Assembly: GCA_947039275.1 (NCBI GenBank)
Contig: CAMQYL010000011.1
Location: 18,829-82,828 of the forward strand
Direction of reading: 5' to 3'
Origin: Amulumruptor sp947039275
GTDB taxonomy: Bacteria; Bacteroidota; Bacteroidia; Bacteroidales; Muribaculaceae
Length of the DNA stretch: 64,000 nucleotides
The notes under the pieces: model-generated
The model's database searches: none
What the model was told of the DNA's origin: nothing
Seen by the model: the letters and a program-made list of their open reading frames with translations, nothing else
Shown here: positions 51,895 through 61,164 of the stretch, in pieces
Numbering within the stretch: position 1 is the first letter of the stretch
Layout: every line of letters starts with the position of its first letter
Position numbers and translations under genes: made by a program

Positions 51895-53370
51895 TTATTT
51901 AAGCTCCAGACGCAGAGCGTTGAAGAGGAGAGTGGCAAGTTCGGCACCACCCTGATGGGTCATGTGGATATAGTCTTTGTTGGCTTTTCCGGCTTTTGCC
52001 CATGCTACTATCGCATCGTTGCCGCCCATGGCTTCGCGTGTGTCCCAGAACAGGCAGTGCGCCTTGCGGGCGGCTTCACGCTGGGCTGCTACCATATAGG
52101 GGGCAGACTTCATGGAGTGGACTTCCGCGCCGCGCTTTTCGCCGCGGTCACCGATACCCATGACGAGTATGTCGGCGGTAGGATAGCATGTGCGCACATG
52201 GTTGATTACCTCTACCATCTTGCGGCTGTAGAGCGAGTAGTCGGTCTGTGACGATGTCATGGCATTGATGCCGAATTCAAGTATGATGAGGTCATAGTTG
52301 ATGACCTTTGCCATGGCGCGGCAAAGAGCGGCATTGACTCTGAGGAGGGTAACACCTGAGAATCCGCGTGATGACATGCAGTCTACGGCGATACCGCTGG
52401 TGCCGTCAAGCCATACACCCAAGCCTATTAGAGAGGTGTCGGATGTTTTCAGTTGGAAATCGCTGGTAGAGCCGTCAATGGTCAGGCACTGTACGCGGTC
52501 GCTGCCCTGGATCTGATGCTCTGTCCAGTCGGCTTCTCCGCTCTTGGTAGAGATGACAGTGTTGTTAGGAGCAATGAACAGGAACTGTGATTTGCTCCAC
52601 TTGTCGGCATGCTTGAGGGCTGTGACACCCTGATATGTGGCGAGGGCATTACCTGTAGGCACATAATAGTGCTCTGCCAGACCGAGATATATGTTTTTTG
52701 CTTTCTTGTTGGGGTCGTAAGTGTGCCATCCGTTGCCTCCTTGCTTGACCGAGCGGCGGAAGCCGGGGAAGTCGCTGTAGAGGCTCATATATCCCACACC
52801 TTCTCCTCCATAGGCTTCCTGAAGCTGTTCGCGCAGATTTTGGGTGAATATGTCGCCCTCGATATAGCTGTCACCTACGACGGCTATGCGGCCGAGGCGT
52901 CCGGCAGCTATTGCTGCTTTGAGTGACCTCAGACCCCTGCCTCCAGTGGTGTAGTCCTCGATGGCTACGAGGTTGCCGACGCGGTTCTGTTTGGGTTGTG
53001 GCACTATTGTGTCAGGATCCACATATGGTCTGACGGTGTCAGACGGTGTCCATCCGCCTTCAGGTTCCTGATCCATGCCGTAGAGATCGGCATGCTGGTT
53101 GACGGCTGCCTCTGATTCGCTCTGCTGGCGTATGCGGAGCAACTCCGGGTCCACTATGTCGGCTCCCTGCTGGATAAATGAAGAGTCCTCGCTCAGAGGA
53201 AGTATGTCACCGAGAAGATTGAAATCCTTGATGCGTCCTCCTGTCCATTTCTGCAAAGGAAGGCATGACACACCAGCCACTATGAATATGGCAATGAGTA
53301 TTATAAGTGCGATTTTTCCTGTAGGATTGGTCTTTTTGTTGCTGCCCGACGGCTTCTGGTTTTGTTCCAT
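51895..53370 (-). CDS. Membrane-anchored SGNH/GDSL hydrolase-like protein 2
   Basis: A 491-residue protein with a short cytoplasmic start and one uncleaved membrane helix (about residues 19-36, IALIILIAIFIVAGVS), then a periplasmic domain. SGNH block I is RIAVVGDSYIEGD with Ser168, block III is LILEFGINAMTSS, and the Asp/His pair is in DYIHMTHQGGAEL. The ATG at 53370 is chosen; an earlier TTG adds two residues. It lies 31 bases downstream of menF and heads the two-SGNH/MBOAT cassette. Its sequence is only loosely similar to SGNH protein 1. Confidence 0.83.
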   Translation of the reverse strand: MEQNQKPSGSNKKTNPTGKIALIILIAIFIVAGVSCLPLQKWTGGRIKDFNLLGDILPLSEDSSFIQQGADIVDPELLRIRQQSESEAAVNQHADLYGMDQEPEGGWTPSDTVRPYVDPDTIVPQPKQNRVGNLVAIEDYTTGGRGLRSLKAAIAAGRLGRIAVVGDSYIEGDIFTQNLREQLQEAYGGEGVGYMSLYSDFPGFRRSVKQGGNGWHTYDPNKKAKNIYLGLAEHYYVPTGNALATYQGVTALKHADKWSKSQFLFIAPNNTVISTKSGEADWTEHQIQGSDRVQCLTIDGSTSDFQLKTSDTSLIGLGVWLDGTSGIAVDCMSSRGFSGVTLLRVNAALCRAMAKVINYDLIILEFGINAMTSSQTDYSLYSRKMVEVINHVRTCYPTADILVMGIGDRGEKRGAEVHSMKSAPYMVAAQREAARKAHCLFWDTREAMGGNDAIVAWAKAGKANKDYIHMTHQGGAELATLLFNALRLELK

Positions 53371-53401
53371 TTCCAAATTTTTTGTATCAGCTTTGCAATG
53401 C

Positions 53402-54628
53402 TTAGAAAGGTCCTGACAGGAATGACGGTGATTCCTGTGCCTCGATGTTTATTTGATCGTAGAGTGTGGCGGTATCGGAGAGCGTTTCGTTGCCGCACGA
53501 GAGGGCATCAAGCATCAGCGATGCTTTTTCGGCGGTCTCTGACCATTCCGTTTCTGGCTGTGATGCGGCAGTTATGCCACCGCCTACATATATGTTGTAG
53601 AGGAAAGCTGTGCGGTAGTCACCATCGTTTTCGGGTGCGATGAGCATGCTTCGCAGATTGACGAAGGTTTTGAATCCTTCGCCTGAGGTGTCGCGTATGT
53701 TTATTGTCCCGGCATAGCACAGGCGTTCGTGGGTTTCAAAGTAACTGATGAGCTCTATGGCGGTGTCAGTAGGATAGCCTCCGACAGCCGGGGTGGGATC
53801 AAGGGCTTCACGCAGTTTCAAGGCTTGCTGGAGCGAGCCTTGGGTGGTAAACATCGAGCATATGTGCTCTACGTTTTTGAGGCGCAAGGTGGAGTCGCTT
53901 GTCTCTACGGTGTCTAATCCGGCTTCATGGAGGCATGTGGATATATGACGGCTGACAAACTGCTGTTCGGCTACGTTTTTATCGTCCCAAGCCTCGTCGG
54001 CGGTATCTGTCAGATGGATGCGTGTCCCGGCAAGTGCCATGGTGGTTATGCGTCCATGTTGGCCAGAGGCAGTTTCTGGTCTGAAACTTACGAGCAATTC
54101 AGGGGTAGCTCCGATCCACAGTCCTGTTTCCTGGGTGAATAATATGTAGCGGAGTGTCCCTTCCTGTCCCTCGAAATATTTCAGTGCCACATCTAATGGG
54201 GATATGCCCTCTGCTTTTCCGGCTATGATGCGTGACAATACCACCTTTCCATGCATTGAGCGTGCGGTTTTTGCCAGTTCGTGTACCTGTGCCATGTAGG
54301 CTATAGCAGACGTCGACTGTATCGCCGGATAGGTGTCAGCTCCGGGATATTGGATGCTGTCAGGTAGGGCAAGCACGTCAGTCGCGCTGTATTGAGGCAA
54401 TATGACAATGGGAGAGGGATTGCTATGGGCAAAAAATGAGATTTCAAACGCTCCCTCTGTGGTCTGGTGGTCGTTAAGAAACTCATCGTCAGTGGGAGCG
54501 GATGCCATGAACGAGTATCGGTCAGAGCTGGGAACGGCATAGAGCGCAAACGGGATGTTCTGTCGCAGACATTTGTCCACGGCTTGTCGGGTAACCGCCG
54601 ATATGCTTGGAGTATTCATATCTTTCAT
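53402..54628 (-). CDS. menF: Isochorismate synthase
   Basis: MenF isomerises chorismate to isochorismate, the first step to menaquinone. The 408-residue protein has a variable N-terminus and a C-terminal chorismate-binding domain with HGKVVLSRIIAGK, WIGATPELLVSF, TMALAGTR, the ALDPTPAVGGYPTDTAIELI segment and the FVNLRSM and YNIYVGGGI ends. EntC-type siderophore use is possible, but no siderophore genes are near. The ATG overlaps the rimO stop (ATGA). Other men genes are outside the window. Confidence 0.92.
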   Translation of the reverse strand: MKDMNTPSISAVTRQAVDKCLRQNIPFALYAVPSSDRYSFMASAPTDDEFLNDHQTTEGAFEISFFAHSNPSPIVILPQYSATDVLALPDSIQYPGADTYPAIQSTSAIAYMAQVHELAKTARSMHGKVVLSRIIAGKAEGISPLDVALKYFEGQEGTLRYILFTQETGLWIGATPELLVSFRPETASGQHGRITTMALAGTRIHLTDTADEAWDDKNVAEQQFVSRHISTCLHEAGLDTVETSDSTLRLKNVEHICSMFTTQGSLQQALKLREALDPTPAVGGYPTDTAIELISYFETHERLCYAGTINIRDTSGEGFKTFVNLRSMLIAPENDGDYRTAFLYNIYVGGGITAASQPETEWSETAEKASLMLDALSCGNETLSDTATLYDQINIEAQESPSFLSGPF

Positions 54629-55938
54629 TGTGCTGCTATGTGTCCTATGAGTTCAAATGGTAGTGCCTCGTCTATGTGTACATCTACATATTGACCAGGA
54701 GTCAGCTTGAGACCTTCGGCGCGTGGGATGAGGACATTGGGGTCTACTTCGGGAGAGTCCCACTCGGTGCGACCTATATAGTAGTCAGCGTCGTTGCCGT
54801 CTATGACCACTTGGACAGTGCTGCCTACTTTTGACTGTTGGATTTCCTGGGAGATGGATTCTTGGAGAGCCATCAGACGGTCAAGACGGCTCTGCTTCAC
54901 GTCATCGTGGATGGTGTCGGCGAAGTTCTTGGCTGCGTATGTGTCATCTTCTTCGCAGTAGGCAAAAGCTCCCATGCGCTCAAACCGTTGTTCACGCACA
55001 AAGTCCATCAGTTCCTCAAACTCAGCCTCTCCTTCGCCGGGGAATCCGACCATGAGTGTGGTGCGGATATGCAGACTAGGTACACGGCGACGCATCTCGG
55101 CAAGCAGTTCGCGTGTCGATTGGGCATCGATATGGCGGCGCATATTCTTAAGCACTGGGTCTGATATGTGTTGCAGGGCGATGTCGATGTAATTGCAGAC
55201 ATTGGGATAACGAGCCATCACGTCCAGAACATCCATGGGGAAGTCGGAGGGGTAGGCATAGTGCAGGCGGATGCGTCGCACACCGTCTATCTGAGCCAGA
55301 CGTTCGGTCAGTTCGGCGAGAGCGTGGCGTCCGTAGATGTCAGTCCCGTATGCCGAGAGGTCTTGGGCTATGACATTTAGCTCGCTTACTCCGCGGCTGA
55401 CGAGCATCCTCGCTTCATCAATGATTTCGTCAAGGGATCGCGACTTATAGCGTCCGGTGATGAGTGGAATAGCGCAGAATGCGCAGAATCTGTTGCATCC
55501 CTCGGCTATCTTGAGGTAGGCATGATGGCTCGGGGTGGTGATTACGCGGTCATAGGATGTCGCTCCGGGTGCGGTCTTGGCTATGGCTGAGACTATGCCG
55601 TGCCAGTCAAATTTGCCGTACCAGCCGTCAACTTCGGGGATTTCGGTAGTCAGTTCGTTTTTGTAACGCTCTGACAGGCAGCCCATGACATAGATTGTCT
55701 TGACCAGCCCGTCGGCTTTGGCTCCTACCCATGTCATGATAGTGTCGATGCTCTCCTCCTTGGCATCACCTATGAAGCCGCAGGTGTTTATGATGACGGT
55801 GTCGCTTTTGCCATCTGGTGTGTCGTGGTCAAATCTCACTTCACATCCGGCATCGCATAGCATCTTCATCAACCTCTCGGAGTCGACAAGGTTTTTGGAG
55901 CAGCCTAAGCTTATAATATCTACTGGACGTCGCTTCAC
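54625..55938 (-). CDS. rimO: Ribosomal protein S12 methylthiotransferase RimO
   Basis: RimO is a radical-SAM enzyme that methylthiolates an Asp of ribosomal protein S12. The 437-residue protein has the N-terminal MTTase domain (SLGCSKNLVDSE, NTCGFIGDAKEESID, VMGCLSERY) and the radical-SAM CX3CX2C cluster in AEGCNRFCAFCAIP. A C-terminal TRAM domain (VQVVIDGNDADYYIGRTEWD) is present. It is coupled to ftsY upstream and menF downstream by four-base ATGA overlaps. Confidence 0.97.
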   Translation of the reverse strand: MKRRPVDIISLGCSKNLVDSERLMKMLCDAGCEVRFDHDTPDGKSDTVIINTCGFIGDAKEESIDTIMTWVGAKADGLVKTIYVMGCLSERYKNELTTEIPEVDGWYGKFDWHGIVSAIAKTAPGATSYDRVITTPSHHAYLKIAEGCNRFCAFCAIPLITGRYKSRSLDEIIDEARMLVSRGVSELNVIAQDLSAYGTDIYGRHALAELTERLAQIDGVRRIRLHYAYPSDFPMDVLDVMARYPNVCNYIDIALQHISDPVLKNMRRHIDAQSTRELLAEMRRRVPSLHIRTTLMVGFPGEGEAEFEELMDFVREQRFERMGAFAYCEEDDTYAAKNFADTIHDDVKQSRLDRLMALQESISQEIQQSKVGSTVQVVIDGNDADYYIGRTEWDSPEVDPNVLIPRAEGLKLTPGQYVDVHIDEALPFELIGHIAAQ

Positions 55939-56906
55939 TCCTTGTTGCCTTTGCCGAAAAGTGAGCGTACGAATTCCCGTTTGTCAAATACCTGGAGGTC
56001 GTCTATGCCTTCGCCGAGACCTATGTATTTGACTGGTATGTTAAATTGGTCGCTGATGCCGATGACCACACCGCCCTTGGCGGTGCCGTCAAGCTTGGTG
56101 ATGGCAAGTTCGTTGACCTGGGTTGCGGCAACAAACTGCTTGGCTTGCTCGAATGCGTTCTGTCCGGTGGAGCCGTCAAGCACCAGCAGCACTTCGTGGG
56201 GTGCGTCGGGGACAATCTTCTGCATGACGTTGCGTATCTTTGTCAGCTCGTCCATCAGCCCCTTCTTGTTGTGGAGACGTCCGGCGGTGTCGATGATTAC
56301 AACGTCTACATCATTGGCTTTTGCGCTTTGGAGGGTGTCAAAAGCCACAGAGGCGGGATCGCTTCCCATCTTCTGCTTGACCACAGGCACACCGGCGCGT
56401 TGTCCCCATATGTCGAGCTGTTCTACGGCTGCGGCGCGGAATGTGTCGGCAGCTCCGAGCATCACCTTGTTGCCTGCACGTTTGAAGTGGGCTGCTAATT
56501 TGCCTATGGTGGTTGTTTTACCGACTCCATTGACTCCGACCACCATGATGACATGGGGTTTGTGGTCTTTTGGCACAGAAAAGTCAGGTGTAGTGCTGTC
56601 GTCGCCGCTTGAAGCGAGCATGTCGGAAATCTCGTCACAGAGCAGGTCGTTAAGCTCCGAGGTGGTGACGTATTTGTCACGTGCCACACGCTTCTGTATG
56701 CGGTCTATGATTTTAAGTGTGGTGTCCGTCCCGACATCCGATGTGATGAAAGCCTCTTCAAGGTCATCAAGCACGTCATCGTCTATCTTGCTTTTGCCTG
56801 CTACAGCGCGCGATATTTTTTCAAAAACACTCTTCTTTGACTTTTCAAGTCCGCGGTCGAGCGTCTCTTTCTTTTCCTTTGAAAATATATTTTTGAAGAA
56901 ACCCAT
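55935..56906 (-). CDS. ftsY: Signal recognition particle receptor FtsY
   Basis: FtsY docks SRP-ribosome complexes at the membrane for co-translational insertion. The 323-residue protein starts at the ATG at 56906 (MGFFKNIFSKEKKETLD), giving the short amphipathic N-terminus usual in this phylum. An upstream TTG-type extension would cross the promoter. The NG domain has the P-loop GVNGVGKTTTIGKLA, DTFRAAAVEQL, DTAGR and TKLDGTAKGG. It heads the ftsY-rimO-menF run. Confidence 0.97.
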   Translation of the reverse strand: MGFFKNIFSKEKKETLDRGLEKSKKSVFEKISRAVAGKSKIDDDVLDDLEEAFITSDVGTDTTLKIIDRIQKRVARDKYVTTSELNDLLCDEISDMLASSGDDSTTPDFSVPKDHKPHVIMVVGVNGVGKTTTIGKLAAHFKRAGNKVMLGAADTFRAAAVEQLDIWGQRAGVPVVKQKMGSDPASVAFDTLQSAKANDVDVVIIDTAGRLHNKKGLMDELTKIRNVMQKIVPDAPHEVLLVLDGSTGQNAFEQAKQFVAATQVNELAITKLDGTAKGGVVIGISDQFNIPVKYIGLGEGIDDLQVFDKREFVRSLFGKGNKE

Positions 56907-56954
56907 GTGGGGAGATATTGATGTTCGTAAATTAGCGGTGGATAATAAGGACTG

Positions 56955-56986
56955 CAAATTTACGATTTTTTATTGAGCTTCCCCAA
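56955..56986 (-). promoter_or_regulatory. Promoter of the ftsY-rimO-menF run
   Basis: On the minus strand TTG (56986-56984), a 21-base spacer and TAAATTTG (56962-56955) fit the consensus. Transcription would begin near 56948, about 42 bases before the FtsY ATG. Confidence 0.7.
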
Positions 56987-57071
56987 TCTCCCCATCTTGC
57001 TTATATTAAATTTGCATGGCACACCCTAACTTTTGGCTTTTGTTAAGACTTCTTCCTCATGAGGCGGATTC

Positions 57072-57962
57072 TCACTTCCTTTTTGAGCATTGTACTGTAG
57101 ATGCAGGGCGGTCGAGGGTGGCAGCGGTCTTGGGTCCGTTGATTTTCTGCATCATGGGGATGGATAGCTGCTTGCGGGTGTAGGTGTAGTGAATGGCATC
57201 ATCGTCGCACACGCTCAGGCAGTTGAAGCAGTTGATGCAGCGCGAACCGTCTACGACATGTGATGTCAGGTCTATGCACTCGGCTTTGCAGACGTACTCG
57301 CATTTGCGGCATTGGGTGCAACGGTCTGTATCAATATCGATACGCATCACTGCATGCCGGCTCACATAACCTAAAGCTGTCCCTACGGGGCAGAATGTGT
57401 TGCACCACATGCGTCCTCGTTTCCATGACATCACTATGACCACGCCTGTCAGGCATAGTGAAAGTATAAATCCCGTCACTGTACCTGTCACCCACGGCGG
57501 TGTGCCATGGATTATCGGACGCAATATGTTGACACAAGTACGGTGAAATATGCTGCTCGGATCAATGAACGATGCTATGAATGTGATTCCCACAAGCAGG
57601 CTGACAAAGGTGATGATGACCACGGCATTACGGAGCACTGACATCGGGGTCTTGTAATGATACCATCCGCGGGTGACACCGCGGGCGCGGCTTCGGCATC
57701 CGAGATGTGCGCTTATATCCTGCACGGTGCCTAACGGGCATACCGAGGAGCAATAAATGCGCCCGAAAATCAGTGTGACCACCAGCCACGCTATGCAGAT
57801 GGTCATTGAAAAAGCCATTGCTGCAGGGAGCCACTGTATGGTCTGAAGCCCCTGAAGATGGGCACATATCCACGCTGTAGGTATAGTAAACAGCAACGTC
57901 AGCGATATCAATATCACTGACGATACTATGATGCGTATGGTCTTGAGCGTGGATTTCTTCAT
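57072..57962 (-). CDS. 4Fe-4S membrane protein, NapH/YccM-like
   Basis: A 296-residue polytopic electron-transfer protein. About five membrane helices carry two CX3CP motifs (SSVCPLGTVQDIS and CNTFCPVGTALGY), as in NapH, NosR and YccM. A C-terminal ferredoxin-like domain has two 4Fe-4S cluster motifs (CTQCRKCEYVC and CINCFNCLSVC). It probably passes electrons from quinol or a reductase to an unidentified partner. It lies 24 bases after ispF. A cysteine near the end (STVQCSKRK) is not part of a motif. Confidence 0.88.
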   Translation of the reverse strand: MKKSTLKTIRIIVSSVILISLTLLFTIPTAWICAHLQGLQTIQWLPAAMAFSMTICIAWLVVTLIFGRIYCSSVCPLGTVQDISAHLGCRSRARGVTRGWYHYKTPMSVLRNAVVIITFVSLLVGITFIASFIDPSSIFHRTCVNILRPIIHGTPPWVTGTVTGFILSLCLTGVVIVMSWKRGRMWCNTFCPVGTALGYVSRHAVMRIDIDTDRCTQCRKCEYVCKAECIDLTSHVVDGSRCINCFNCLSVCDDDAIHYTYTRKQLSIPMMQKINGPKTAATLDRPASTVQCSKRK

Positions 57963-57986
57963 CAGAGGGGATAAAGCGGATATTTT

Positions 57987-58478
57987 TCAGTCCTGTCGGT
58001 AAATAAGGGCGACAGCCATGGCTGCTATGCCTTCTTCGCGGCCTGTAAATCCGAGCTTCTCGGTGGTGGTTGCCTTGACTGACACGCAGTCTGCATCTAT
58101 GCCTAAGTCTTGGGCGATATTTGCCGCCATCTGTGGTATGTAGGGGAGGAGCTTGGGTTTCTGTGCCATTATGGTCACATCGACATTGCCGATGCCGTAA
58201 CCTTTGTCGGCGAGCAGAGTGACCACTTCGCGCAGAAGTTTGCGGCTGTCAGCCCCTTTGTAACGCGGATTGGTGTCGGGAAAGTGGTAGCCGATGTCAC
58301 GTAGCGCGGCAGCTCCGAGCAGTGCATCGCTGAGTGCGTGGAGAGCTACGTCGGCATCGCTGTGTCCCAGCAGTCCACGGTCATGGGGTATATTTACGCC
58401 GCAAAGCCACAGCTGGCGGTCTGTGGCAAATGCGTGTACGTCAAATCCTTGTCCTATGCGGATGGATGGAGCTTTCAT
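57987..58478 (-). CDS. ispF: 2-C-methyl-D-erythritol 2,4-cyclodiphosphate synthase
   Basis: IspF forms the cyclic diphosphate of the MEP isoprenoid pathway. The 163-residue protein begins with RIGQGFDVHAF, carrying the zinc ligands Asp and His. It contains GLLGHSDADVALHALSDALLGA, DIGYHFPDTNPRYKGADS, and the end KATTTEKLGFTGREEGIAAM. It starts 21 bases after porV and is followed by the Fe-S gene. The Fe-S neighbour is suggestive because IspG and IspH are Fe-S enzymes, but no link is shown. Confidence 0.97.
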   Translation of the reverse strand: MKAPSIRIGQGFDVHAFATDRQLWLCGVNIPHDRGLLGHSDADVALHALSDALLGAAALRDIGYHFPDTNPRYKGADSRKLLREVVTLLADKGYGIGNVDVTIMAQKPKLLPYIPQMAANIAQDLGIDADCVSVKATTTEKLGFTGREEGIAAMAVALIYRQD

Positions 58479-58499
58479 ATGTGGAAAGGAATCGTTAGG

Positions 58500-59711
58500 T
58501 TATCGTTTTCCAAGGAGACCTTTAAGACCGTCCACGTCAAATGTGAGCGAGAATCTCAGTGTCTGGTCAAGAGGGGAGTTGGCTGCGGTGGCTACAGTGT
58601 AGCAGGCGTCGAGTTTGAACGCGCTGATGGCAAAACCGGCTCCGACGTTGAAGTATTGACGGTTGCCCTTGGTGGGATGCTCGTAGAAATAACCGGCGCG
58701 GAAGAAGAATTGGTCGTTGTAGGCGTATTCGGCACCGAGCGAGAGGGTTATCTCCTTGAAAAATTCGTTTTTACCGCTATATCCTTTGCCGAACGATTTG
58801 AAGATGCCCTTGAATGACGACATGTCTTCCCACTCCTGTTCCGCCTCTCGGTATGCCTCCTCATTGGTAGAACCGTCTTCATTGAGAAAGTCCTGGGCGC
58901 GGGGCTTGGCAGGGACGAGCAGTTTATTGAGGTCGAGACCGAATGTCAGGTTATGGTAGTCGGCAAGGGGGAACGTGAAAGCTGTACCGATACGCAGATT
59001 GGCTGGAAGGAATGCGGCTTGCTGGCCTTCGTATTTGAGCTTTGAGCCGATGTTGGAGATGTTCCAGCCCCATGACCACTGGCACTCGTTACGCCCTATG
59101 ATAGGATAGTAGGTGAAGTAGCCGTTGATGTCGGCTGCAAATGCCGATGCGCCGATGGAGTTGGCATCCTGTCCAGTATTGTCGTAGCCCATGGCGGAGT
59201 AGATATAGCGGAATACTATACCCATGGAGTACTTGTGGGAGAGTTTGCGTGAATAACCCACGTCAAACGACATTTCATAGGGATTGATAGTGGCTTGGTT
59301 GTTGCCCACAGTCACATCGCCCAATGAGAAGTATCGCAGACTGGCACTGACAGCCTGAAGGTCTTGCGATCCGATTTTCCAGTAGCCTGACACGGACGCA
59401 AGATATATGTCATTGACTATCTTTCGTAGCCAGGGCACATAGTTGATGGCGATAGCTCCCTGCGAGTAGGCGAACGCGTATTTCGAGGAGTTCCAGTACT
59501 GTGCGTTGGCATCGGGGTCGGTGGCGGCACCGAGTTCGCCCATGGATGCTCCTCGGGCATCTGGAGAGATGCGTAGCGATGCCACTCCGGTAGTGATAGG
59601 GTTGATATCTTGTATGTCGTCGCCTTTTTCAGCGAGATCCCTGCCGTGCAGAGCGGCGGGGCATATGAGTGCCGCTGCTGTCAGGGCGAGAATCGTTTTG
59701 CGAAATGCCAT
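58500..59711 (-). CDS. porV: T9SS outer-membrane protein PorV
   Basis: PorV (LptO) is the shuttle that takes cargo from SprA to the attachment complex of the type IX secretion system. The 403-residue protein has a signal peptide (MAFRKTILALTAAALICPAA) and the family start TGVASLRISPDARGASMGEL. A FadL-like 14-strand barrel pattern follows, ending GAGFAISAFKLDACYTVATA and a final RFSLTFDVDGL strand. It lies 100 bases after metF, probably with its own promoter, and precedes ispF. sprA is 24 kb away, so the T9SS genes are dispersed. Confidence 0.93.
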   Translation of the reverse strand: MAFRKTILALTAAALICPAALHGRDLAEKGDDIQDINPITTGVASLRISPDARGASMGELGAATDPDANAQYWNSSKYAFAYSQGAIAINYVPWLRKIVNDIYLASVSGYWKIGSQDLQAVSASLRYFSLGDVTVGNNQATINPYEMSFDVGYSRKLSHKYSMGIVFRYIYSAMGYDNTGQDANSIGASAFAADINGYFTYYPIIGRNECQWSWGWNISNIGSKLKYEGQQAAFLPANLRIGTAFTFPLADYHNLTFGLDLNKLLVPAKPRAQDFLNEDGSTNEEAYREAEQEWEDMSSFKGIFKSFGKGYSGKNEFFKEITLSLGAEYAYNDQFFFRAGYFYEHPTKGNRQYFNVGAGFAISAFKLDACYTVATAANSPLDQTLRFSLTFDVDGLKGLLGKR

Positions 59712-59810
59712 GTGGTGAAATATATGGATAATGAGTTTTCAGAGGTCTGCATACGAACCTCAATATTATTAACTCATTATTGCGGCATTTATTATATATG
59801 ACAACGTTTT

Positions 59811-60791
59811 TTAGCCATTGACAGCTGTGCCGAACACGCCAGCCACGATCTTCTCCACACTTGCGGCGGCATTATGGCTGTAATAGTGGATATGTGTGTA
59901 ACCGTGGTCTATAAGGTCGCGGCTCTGGCGGATAGCCCACTCCACTCCGGCTTCTTTGGCTTGCAGATTGTCGGAGCAACGGCTTAGCATGTCCACGAGT
60001 TCGTCGGGGATGTCTACCTTGAAGGTCTTGGGCAATACGGTGAGCTGGTTGAGATTGACTATCGGCTTTATGCCGGGGATGATAGGCACTGTGATGCCCG
60101 CAGAGCGGCAGGCATCAACGAATCGGTAAAACTTCTCGTTGTCAAAAAAAAGTTGTGTGACTATGTACGCCGCTCCCTGATCCACCTTGTGCTTGAGCCA
60201 GCGCAGGTCGGTGTCGGTGTTGGGAGACTCTTCATGTTTCTCAGGATATCCAGCCACGCCGTAGCTGAATCTGAAACCTTCTTCCAGCTCGAAAGCCGTG
60301 CCGTCGAGCATCACTCCATCGTTGAATGTGTTGACCTGCTGTTGCAGCTCCGAGGCATGGGTGTGTCCGGCTGGATCGGGAATGAAACGAGGGTCGTGTT
60401 TCGCTTTGTCGCCGCGCAGCAGCAACAGGTTGTTTATGCCGAGAAAGCTGAGGTCTATCAGCGCATACTCCGTCTCGCGTGCGCTGTATCCGCTGCATAT
60501 GATGTGAGGCACGGCGGGGATATTGAATCGGTTTTGTATCGCCGCAGCCACAGCCACGGTGCCTGGACGAGAGCGTTCTGACACCCGTTCATACAGCCCT
60601 CCCTGCACGCTGCGGTACACTAATTCGCTGCGGTGGGTGGTGATGTTGACATACCGTGGCTTGTATGGCATCAGACGCCTCACATTGTCAAAAAGCGTGG
60701 CGATGCTCTTGCCTTTGAGAGGTGGTAGCACTTCAAACGAAAACCCTGGTCGTCCTGAGGCAATCTCCTCTAATATGTCATGCTGTGTCAT
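59811..60791 (-). CDS. metF: 5,10-methylenetetrahydrofolate reductase
   Basis: MetF reduces methylene-THF to methyl-THF for methionine synthesis, using FAD and NADH. The 326-residue protein starts at the ATG at 60791 (MTQHDILEEIASGRPGFSFEVLPP), with an earlier TTG rejected. The conserved SFEVLPP, NITTHRS, LLLRGDK, and FDNEKFYRFVDACRSAG segments of the TIM barrel are intact. A minus-strand TAACTTTG at 60833-60826 is a possible -7 box, with no clear -33. No SAM riboswitch is visible upstream. Confidence 0.95.
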   Translation of the reverse strand: MTQHDILEEIASGRPGFSFEVLPPLKGKSIATLFDNVRRLMPYKPRYVNITTHRSELVYRSVQGGLYERVSERSRPGTVAVAAAIQNRFNIPAVPHIICSGYSARETEYALIDLSFLGINNLLLLRGDKAKHDPRFIPDPAGHTHASELQQQVNTFNDGVMLDGTAFELEEGFRFSYGVAGYPEKHEESPNTDTDLRWLKHKVDQGAAYIVTQLFFDNEKFYRFVDACRSAGITVPIIPGIKPIVNLNQLTVLPKTFKVDIPDELVDMLSRCSDNLQAKEAGVEWAIRQSRDLIDHGYTHIHYYSHNAAASVEKIVAGVFGTAVNG

Positions 60792-60945
60792 AGAGTACAA
60801 TGGTGTAGTGTGGTTTATTCACTCACAAAGTTAGCCATAATACCCAATACCACCCACTGCCTCCTACGTCTTTCAGAATTTTATTCCATCTGGGGCTGCT
60901 ATGCAGAATAAAACACTAACATCTGTGCCGATAAATCGTCATATC

Positions 60946-61030
60946 GTAGGGACATGCCGTGGCATGTCCGCTTTCCACAATTGTCATAAATGCAGTGCCT
61001 GAATGCGGACATGCCACGGCATGTCCCTAC
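60946..61030. repeat. Paired inverted copies of the palindromic repeat
   Basis: Unit 60946-60971 (GTAGGGACATGCC through GGCATGTCCGC) and unit 61005-61030 are perfect 26-base mirror images around a 33-base spacer. Each arm is itself palindromic. They fill the middle of the 373-base space between metF and the htrA-type gene. The rest of that space holds the possible metF -7 box and the terminator at 61075. Confidence 0.9.
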
Positions 61031-61074
61031 AATCTGGTATATCTGCTGGTCAACCGTAATCTGTATAAAACTAA

Positions 61075-61104
61075 GGCGGACATCCCGCCGATGGGATGTC
61101 CGCC
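61075..61104 (-). terminator. Terminator of the HtrA-type protease gene
   Basis: GGCGGACATCCC and GGGATGTCCGCC form a perfect 12-bp stem with a 6-base loop, 61 bases after the gene stop on the minus strand. TTAGTTTTAT follows the stem. It shares GGACAT with the dispersed repeat but has different arms. Confidence 0.75.
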
Positions 61105-61164
61105 CTGGAAGAAAAATGTGTGTGTCAGTTTTCGTCCTGAGAGTTGAGAGGAGAATGTGGGGGG

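Noticed and set aside
55942..56976. 344-residue plus-strand open frame
   Set aside because: It is antisense to ftsY, whose GTPase motifs are complete. The frame shows Ser/Thr/Pro-rich shadow composition.
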